Positions 60,165-64,000 of a stretch of 64,000 bases of DNA are shown here, piece after piece (the stretch's first letter is position 1; each line of letters starts with the position of its first letter). A program made the position numbers and the translations under genes. This stretch comes from Faecalispora sporosphaeroides DSM 1294 (GTDB taxonomy: Bacteria > Bacillota > Clostridia > Oscillospirales > Acutalibacteraceae), in the NCBI GenBank assembly GCA_000383295.1, contig KB911076.1, positions 1 through 64,000 of the forward strand, given 5' to 3'. The notes below the pieces were generated by a model. The model had not been told where the DNA came from and did not search any database. It was given only the letters and a program-made list of their open reading frames with translations.

Positions 60165-61180
60165 CTCCCTAAAACTCTTAAACTCAGGTGCTCCATTAGG
60201 ATAATTAATCGGAGGGCCGGGCAATGGATTCCCACGATTTTCATCCCATTTTTATCATGATCATGAGGATCTGTATGATATTTTGGATTAGGTTTATCTG
60301 TGTAGTGCCGTTCTTTTACTGCCCTGCCATCCTCACCAATTTTTGTATCTATGCGATATCCATTTTTATAAGTTGTTTTAATTTCTCCCGGTTCTCCTAA
60401 AAATCGCTCATCTTCCGGCTTCTTAGGTTTCCATTTTCCACCATAAGCACTTCCCATTCCAGTCTGAATAATGTTATTATAATCTTCATTATTTTCATTT
60501 ACAACATATCCGCCTTTAATAATGAGATTACTACCAACCGGCAGTGGTTCTTCCCCACAGATGTATTTCGCGTATTTGGAGGGAGCATATGGGTTGTCGT
60601 TCATATACTTCCACGAGCTTAGTTCGTAATCGACAAACACGATATCGCCCTGCATCTCCGGGAATGGTTCATTGTAGCAGATAATTTTCTCCGGTTCAAT
60701 TCGACGAAGCATTTCGTTGTAACCCTTGAGGAAAAACTCTTTCTGATCTTGCCGGTTGTCATGTTCTGATACCATATAGGTGGATACCGCAACTGTAGAG
60801 CCTTTTTCAATTCCATCGAAGCAGAATTCAAACGTGTTTTCATTTCCCCAACTGACAGTCGGAACAACGCGAATCCCTTTGGAAGCATAATATGCACCGC
60901 ACCAGCGGTTGCGGAATGTGTTATAAAGTTGCATGGCCGGAGCCATTTCCGTATACATGCTGAAGTCGGGGGAAAGTACTGCGCAATAGCGCTTTAACTT
61001 TTCTAAGTCGGCATCAGGATTTTTCCAAACCCGATCAAACTTGTAGTCGTACAAAAAGAAATGCACCATACGGTTCAGATGATTTGTGTTTTCAATGTTT
61101 GTTTTGTCAAATCCAATTAAGAGCAGATTATTAAAATCATCCGATTGCACCTTGAATTTTGGAATAATAGGAATTTGCAA
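60161..61180 (-). CDS. DUF4417 protein fused to a polymorphic-toxin-like C terminus
   Basis: A 339-residue protein. Residues about 15-220 form a DUF4417 domain, found in mobile elements and of unknown function (IPIIPKFKV, RWCGAYYASKGIRVVPTVSWG, VSTYMVSEHDNRQDQKEFFLKG). After a linker comes a basic segment GRAVKERHYTDKPNPKYHTDPHDHDKNG, a pattern seen at the C terminus of polymorphic toxins. The conserved tail PGPPINYPNGAPEF is read in another frame, so a 1-base deletion near 60229-60233 probably changed the last 17 residues. I chose the TTG at 61180 after GGGGAAAGG; a GTG at 61195 is the alternative. Confidence 0.7.
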   Translation of the reverse strand: MQIPIIPKFKVQSDDFNNLLLIGFDKTNIENTNHLNRMVHFFLYDYKFDRVWKNPDADLEKLKRYCAVLSPDFSMYTEMAPAMQLYNTFRNRWCGAYYASKGIRVVPTVSWGNENTFEFCFDGIEKGSTVAVSTYMVSEHDNRQDQKEFFLKGYNEMLRRIEPEKIICYNEPFPEMQGDIVFVDYELSSWKYMNDNPYAPSKYAKYICGEEPLPVGSNLIIKGGYVVNENNEDYNNIIQTGMGSAYGGKWKPKKPEDERFLGEPGEIKTTYKNGYRIDTKIGEDGRAVKERHYTDKPNPKYHTDPHDHDKNGMKIVGIHCPALRLIILMEHLSLRVLGR

Positions 61181-61362
61181 TTTACCTTTCCCCACAAACT
61201 GGTTGCGTAGTAAAAACGGACTGGTACGCTACTTATAATTTTCCTCAGTCATTACACAATACCCCTTTCTATGATAAGGACTGACATCCTTTCATTTAAC
61301 GGGGTTAATATCTAAAAATTGCCCTCTGGAGTGCAACTTTTATAAAATTTTATATAAAATCA

Positions 61363-61388
61363 CCTGCCGCATAATAATACGGCAGGTT
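61363..61388. terminator. Hairpin before the recombinase 3' end
   Basis: CCTGCCG / CGGCAGG with a 12-base AT loop and TTTTAT tail on the plus strand. Confidence 0.6.
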
Positions 61389-62897
61389 TTATACGCGGGC
61401 GCAAAAAAAGAACCCGGCTCTGTAAACCGGGTTCTTTTTTGGTGCAGCACCCGCACTCAAACTCGAACACTCTATATCAGAAAAATTAATGGTCTTGCTG
61501 CCCTCTTTGTAGTTAAACATCAGCACTATCTTATCATCATAAAGATAAATGGCGTTTACGAAACTGTCAACCAGCCTTTGTCTATGGGTAGGATTGGTAA
61601 CATCTAAGGCGCGAAAACGGTGCAGCCAGAATAATAATTGCTCTTTCGTCAAAAGCGGCTTTTGCATTTCTTCTTGGATAATAGAAACTTCTAAGCTACT
61701 TCTGGCTTCTTCCAGTTCGTCAAGACGCTGTTTGGTGGATTGTGTGAAAATGCCTTGCTGAATAGCGTTGAGGATATTTTCAATCCCTTTTTCTGTTTCA
61801 ATTAACCGCTGTTTGAGCATAGGCAGCGTGGTATTTTCCCGCTTTTGAAACGCAACTAATGTGTCAGTCAGGTCGTTCATCAGCACATCATCAAATAGAA
61901 ACTTAACTATATGCTCAATCACAAGATTTTCTATCCAGTCCTTTTTCACTGTCTTTTTCTTACAAGCCTTTTTGTATTTGGCAGTCACGCATTTATAATA
62001 CTGGTGAACAGTCATATTTCGGCTTGTTCCGCTTTCACCGCACATATACGCACCGCAGCACCCGCAAAACAGCTTTGTTGTTAGCAAATACATTTCCTCT
62101 TTGGCTTTTGCTCTCGCAGGAGCCTTTTTGTTTTTCTCCAGCCGTTCTCCTACCCTGTCAAATAAATCCTGCGGAATAATGGCGGGAACGCCGTTGGGGG
62201 TAACAGTATCACGGTATTTATACTCACCGATATAGCGGCGATTTTTCAGCAACCGCTTCACACAATCGATCCGCAGCGGTTTGTTTCGGTAAGTCTGTAT
62301 GCCCTTGATGTTGAGGAAATCCACAAGCTGCTTTACCGTTGTGCCCTTGTCATAACGCTGAAAGGCTTCAAGCACTATGGGCGCAGTCAATGGGTCAATT
62401 TGAAAATTTTGCTCATTGTCAATGGTATAGCCAATCGGCAAGCCCCCGCCGTTATATTTGCATTTAAGAGCATTTTCCGTTAGTCCTCTGATTACTTTTT
62501 CGGATAACTCGGCACTGTAAAACTCCGCATAACCCTCTAACAGACTTTCAAGTAAAATGCCTGTGCTGTCCTCGGCTATGGTTTCGGTAGCCGATACCAC
62601 TTTTGCGCCATTCTTCCGCAAGGTGGCTTTGTAGTGTGCGCTGTCATAGCGGTTTCGAGAGAAACGGTCTAACTTCCACACAAGCACCATATCAAACAGG
62701 CCCTTTGCGCTGTCTTTTATCATGCGCTGAAATTCGGGGCGGTGGTCAGTTTTTGCTGATAAAGCCCGGTCTATGTAAGTACTTAAAATGGTGATACCGT
62801 TCTTTTCGGCGTATGCCTTACATTCCCGCAACTGTCCTTCAATGCTTTCTTCCCGCTGATTATCACTGGAATACCTTGCATAAATCACAGCTTTCAT
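61389..62897 (-). CDS. Large serine recombinase
   Basis: A 502-residue recombinase. The resolvase domain begins VIYARYSSDNQ with the catalytic Ser, then VLVWKLDRFSRNR. The recombinase domain has GGGLPIGYTID, a Cys-rich zinc ribbon (FCGCCGAYMCG, then C) and a long coiled coil. The ATG at 62897 follows AAAGG. The last 15 residues (including NPVYRAGFFFCARV) are encoded by a terminator stem at 61406-61440, so the original stop was probably lost or replaced. It is not closely similar to the recombinase at 8009. Confidence 0.92.
   Translation of the reverse strand: MKAVIYARYSSDNQREESIEGQLRECKAYAEKNGITILSTYIDRALSAKTDHRPEFQRMIKDSAKGLFDMVLVWKLDRFSRNRYDSAHYKATLRKNGAKVVSATETIAEDSTGILLESLLEGYAEFYSAELSEKVIRGLTENALKCKYNGGGLPIGYTIDNEQNFQIDPLTAPIVLEAFQRYDKGTTVKQLVDFLNIKGIQTYRNKPLRIDCVKRLLKNRRYIGEYKYRDTVTPNGVPAIIPQDLFDRVGERLEKNKKAPARAKAKEEMYLLTTKLFCGCCGAYMCGESGTSRNMTVHQYYKCVTAKYKKACKKKTVKKDWIENLVIEHIVKFLFDDVLMNDLTDTLVAFQKRENTTLPMLKQRLIETEKGIENILNAIQQGIFTQSTKQRLDELEEARSSLEVSIIQEEMQKPLLTKEQLLFWLHRFRALDVTNPTHRQRLVDSFVNAIYLYDDKIVLMFNYKEGSKTINFSDIECSSLSAGAAPKKNPVYRAGFFFCARV
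61406..61440. terminator. Terminator hairpin inside the recombinase 3' end
   Basis: AAAAGAACCCGG / CCGGGTTCTTTT with a 9-base loop, symmetric T/A tails. It overlaps the last codons of the recombinase reading frame. Confidence 0.8.
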
Positions 62898-62956
62898 TCC
62901 ATTCACAACCTTTCGTAACTTTATGGGCGGTTTTCTCAAAACTCGCCACACAGGGG

Positions 62957-63075
62957 GCGTTCCCCTTATTTGCCGCAGATTCAAAAACTCCCTCCTGTCA
63001 AGGTCTGATTGTAAATCAGTTCATTTTAACCTTGACTGGCGGGAATTTTTGAATATCATACGCAAGGGGAAACGC
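62957..63075. repeat. Long imperfect inverted repeat upstream of the recombinase
   Basis: Successive paired blocks: GCGTTCCCCTT (62957-62967) with AAGGGGAAACGC (63064-63075), ATTCAAAAA with TTTTTGAAT, GTCAAGG with CCTTGAC, and an inner CTGAT/ATCAG. It fills the space between the XRE gene and the recombinase gene. It could be a recombination site, an attenuator or a regulatory RNA. Confidence 0.6.
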
Positions 63076-63081
63076 ACCCGC

Positions 63082-63450
63082 CTATTTGCTTTGCTCCTGC
63101 AACATCTGTGTTAAAACTTCACGCAGCTTTTCACTGACTGGTGAAGATGGGTCAAAGCACATATCCACAAACTGCCGTAGTTCCTTATTACCCTGCGTGA
63201 TAGCTTCAATCACTTTGGGCTTATGCTCGTATAGCTTGCCTTCTGGCTGCTCTGTACGAGCGAAAATATAGTCCATAGAAACATCAAAGAAATCCGCATA
63301 TCGTAGCAATAATTTAAGCGGTGGAGCAGATTGGGCATTTTCATATCGGTTAATGTTTGCTTGTTTTGTGCCCATCAGTGCCGCTATCTTTGCTTGGGAT
63401 AGGCCCACACTCTCCCGCAAATTCTTTAACCGTTGCGCTACCTCTTGCAT
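63082..63450 (-). CDS. XRE-family regulator
   Basis: A 122-residue DNA-binding protein. The lambda-Cro-type helix-turn-helix is LRESVGLSQAKIAALMGTKQANINRYENAQ, near the N terminus, followed by the common DVSMDYIFARTEQP segment and a C-terminal helical tail. It probably represses its own promoter and controls the recombinase gene downstream, as in many integrative elements. The ATG at 63450 follows AAAGGGG. Confidence 0.9.
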   Translation of the reverse strand: MQEVAQRLKNLRESVGLSQAKIAALMGTKQANINRYENAQSAPPLKLLLRYADFFDVSMDYIFARTEQPEGKLYEHKPKVIEAITQGNKELRQFVDMCFDPSSPVSEKLREVLTQMLQEQSK

Positions 63451-63476
63451 AGTCAACGCCCCTTTCTTATAATTTA

Positions 63477-63508
63477 ATAATACAATAATTGAGTTGTTTA
63501 GTCAACTC
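63477..63508 (-). promoter_or_regulatory. Promoter with overlapping operator of the XRE gene
   Basis: On the minus strand TTGACT (63500-63505), 17 bp, TATTAT (63477-63482). A palindrome GAGTTG-TTTAGT-CAACTC (63491-63508) covers the -35, a layout that fits autorepression by the XRE protein. Confidence 0.7.
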
Positions 63509-63598
63509 TATTTTTGTATAATATAATAAGGCAGTTAAAGCCACTGCCTTAACTGCCCTGCTGATTTTAAATAATTCAGTTTTATATTGCGGAAAAAC

Positions 63599-64000
63599 TC
63601 ATTTCAACTTGGCTGTCAGAGTAGAAATTTTCACCGGGGTGGTCTGCATAGCGTATCCATATATATCCGTACTGTTGCTTGTGCTACCGTTCCCCAATTC
63701 GCCACTGCGTCCACATGCCCATACGGAACCGTCCGTTTTAACGATAATGGTATGGAGCGTGCCACCGCTGACGGCTGCCACACCATCCATTAATTTGGCA
63801 GGAAGGGTTTGCACAGGGAAGTCCCCACGGCCTTGATTTATCTTCTCATTTCCGACGTAACCATTACCCAACGCCCCTTGCCCATTATCTCCCCACATCC
63901 ATAGAGAGCCGTCGCGCTTGATAGCTGCGGTATAGCTACTGCCACAGCCAACAGCAGCGACGTCATCCATCACCTTTACCGGGACTGTTGAGGTTTTTCT
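63599..64000 (-). CDS. RCC1-repeat protein, 5' end outside the window
   Basis: The last 133 codons of a longer gene. Two RCC1-type beta-propeller repeats are visible: VAAVGCGSSYTAAIKRDGSLWMWGDNGQGALGNG and VAAVSGGTLHTIIVKTDGSVWACG-RSGELGNG (in blocks), each with the W-x-W/C-G-x-N/S-G pattern. Such proteins in gut Firmicutes are often secreted or surface-bound. It lies next to the second mobile island, and whether it belongs to it cannot be seen. Confidence 0.85.
   Translation of the reverse strand, partial: RKTSTVPVKVMDDVAAVGCGSSYTAAIKRDGSLWMWGDNGQGALGNGYVGNEKINQGRGDFPVQTLPAKLMDGVAAVSGGTLHTIIVKTDGSVWACGRSGELGNGSTSNSTDIYGYAMQTTPVKISTLTAKLK

Overview
This looks like a chromosomal segment of a low-to-mid GC, spore-forming member of the Clostridia, most likely Oscillospirales/Ruminococcaceae-like. 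That assignment is inference. It rests on Tlp-type small acid-soluble spore proteins, ROK glucokinase, ThyX, consensus sigma-A promoters, aGGAGg ribosome binding sites and gene content typical of gut or anaerobe Firmicutes. Core genes are visibly GC-richer. Two islands are clearly AT-richer: about 7.5-21.8 kb and 59.8-64 kb.

Layout. 0-0.45 kb: tRNA-Glu, 5S rRNA, tRNA-Asn. 0.5-7.1 kb: a DUF3892 protein, a heterodimeric ABC exporter pair, ROK glucokinase and a sugar-phosphate transferase. 7.3-16.1 kb: an accessory island beside tRNA-Leu. It holds a tyrosine-integrase relic, a large serine recombinase, a type I-C CRISPR interference module (cas5c-cas8c-cas7c-cas3, with no cas4/cas1/cas2 and no array in the window) and a second integrase relic. 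16.2-21.8 kb: an AraC regulator, a FecCD-type iron/siderophore-like ABC importer and a MATE transporter, with DtxR/IdeR-like boxes. 22.1-26.9 kb (minus): a divergent Ppx/GppA-like protein, polyphosphate kinase and phosphofructokinase. 27.4-36.0 kb (plus): a PASTA pseudokinase, ThyX, thymidylate kinase, a DUF2156 protein, GNAT, DJ-1-like, 5-formyl-THF cyclo-ligase, MltG and a U32 peptidase, tightly packed. 36-41 kb: a GGDEF protein, two FAD oxidoreductases, tRNA-Gln and tRNA-Pro. 41-51.5 kb: two paralogous heavy-metal P1B ATPases, one with tandem palindromic operators and one divergent from a TetR gene; a DUF4491 protein; a dead response regulator; an HD-GYP protein; and a methyltransferase, hydrolase and TetR cluster. 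51.6-54.4 kb: Nudix, GIY-YIG and ABC-F. 54.7-57.2 kb: a sporulation-flavoured cluster with three Tlp-related sequences, one in frame with an HD domain. 57.6-59.5 kb: an EFR1 ferredoxin/flavodoxin and a His-rich protein. 59.8-64 kb: a second mobile island with a DUF4417-toxin/immunity pair, a large serine recombinase, an XRE regulator and an RCC1-repeat protein that runs off the window.

Two dispersed repeat families run through the window. Family A (about 60 bp) is a promoter-linked leader. A TATAAT-like box is followed by a conserved, co-varying hairpin. Each recognised copy is upstream of a gene and in that gene's sense orientation: the ABC exporter, glcK, ppx, GGDEF, DUF4491 and ABC-F genes. 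Family B (about 138 bp, with terminal inverted repeats and a central hairpin) has two copies, both between convergent genes. Family A and the adaptation-less, recombinase-linked I-C module are the strongest candidates for something undescribed.
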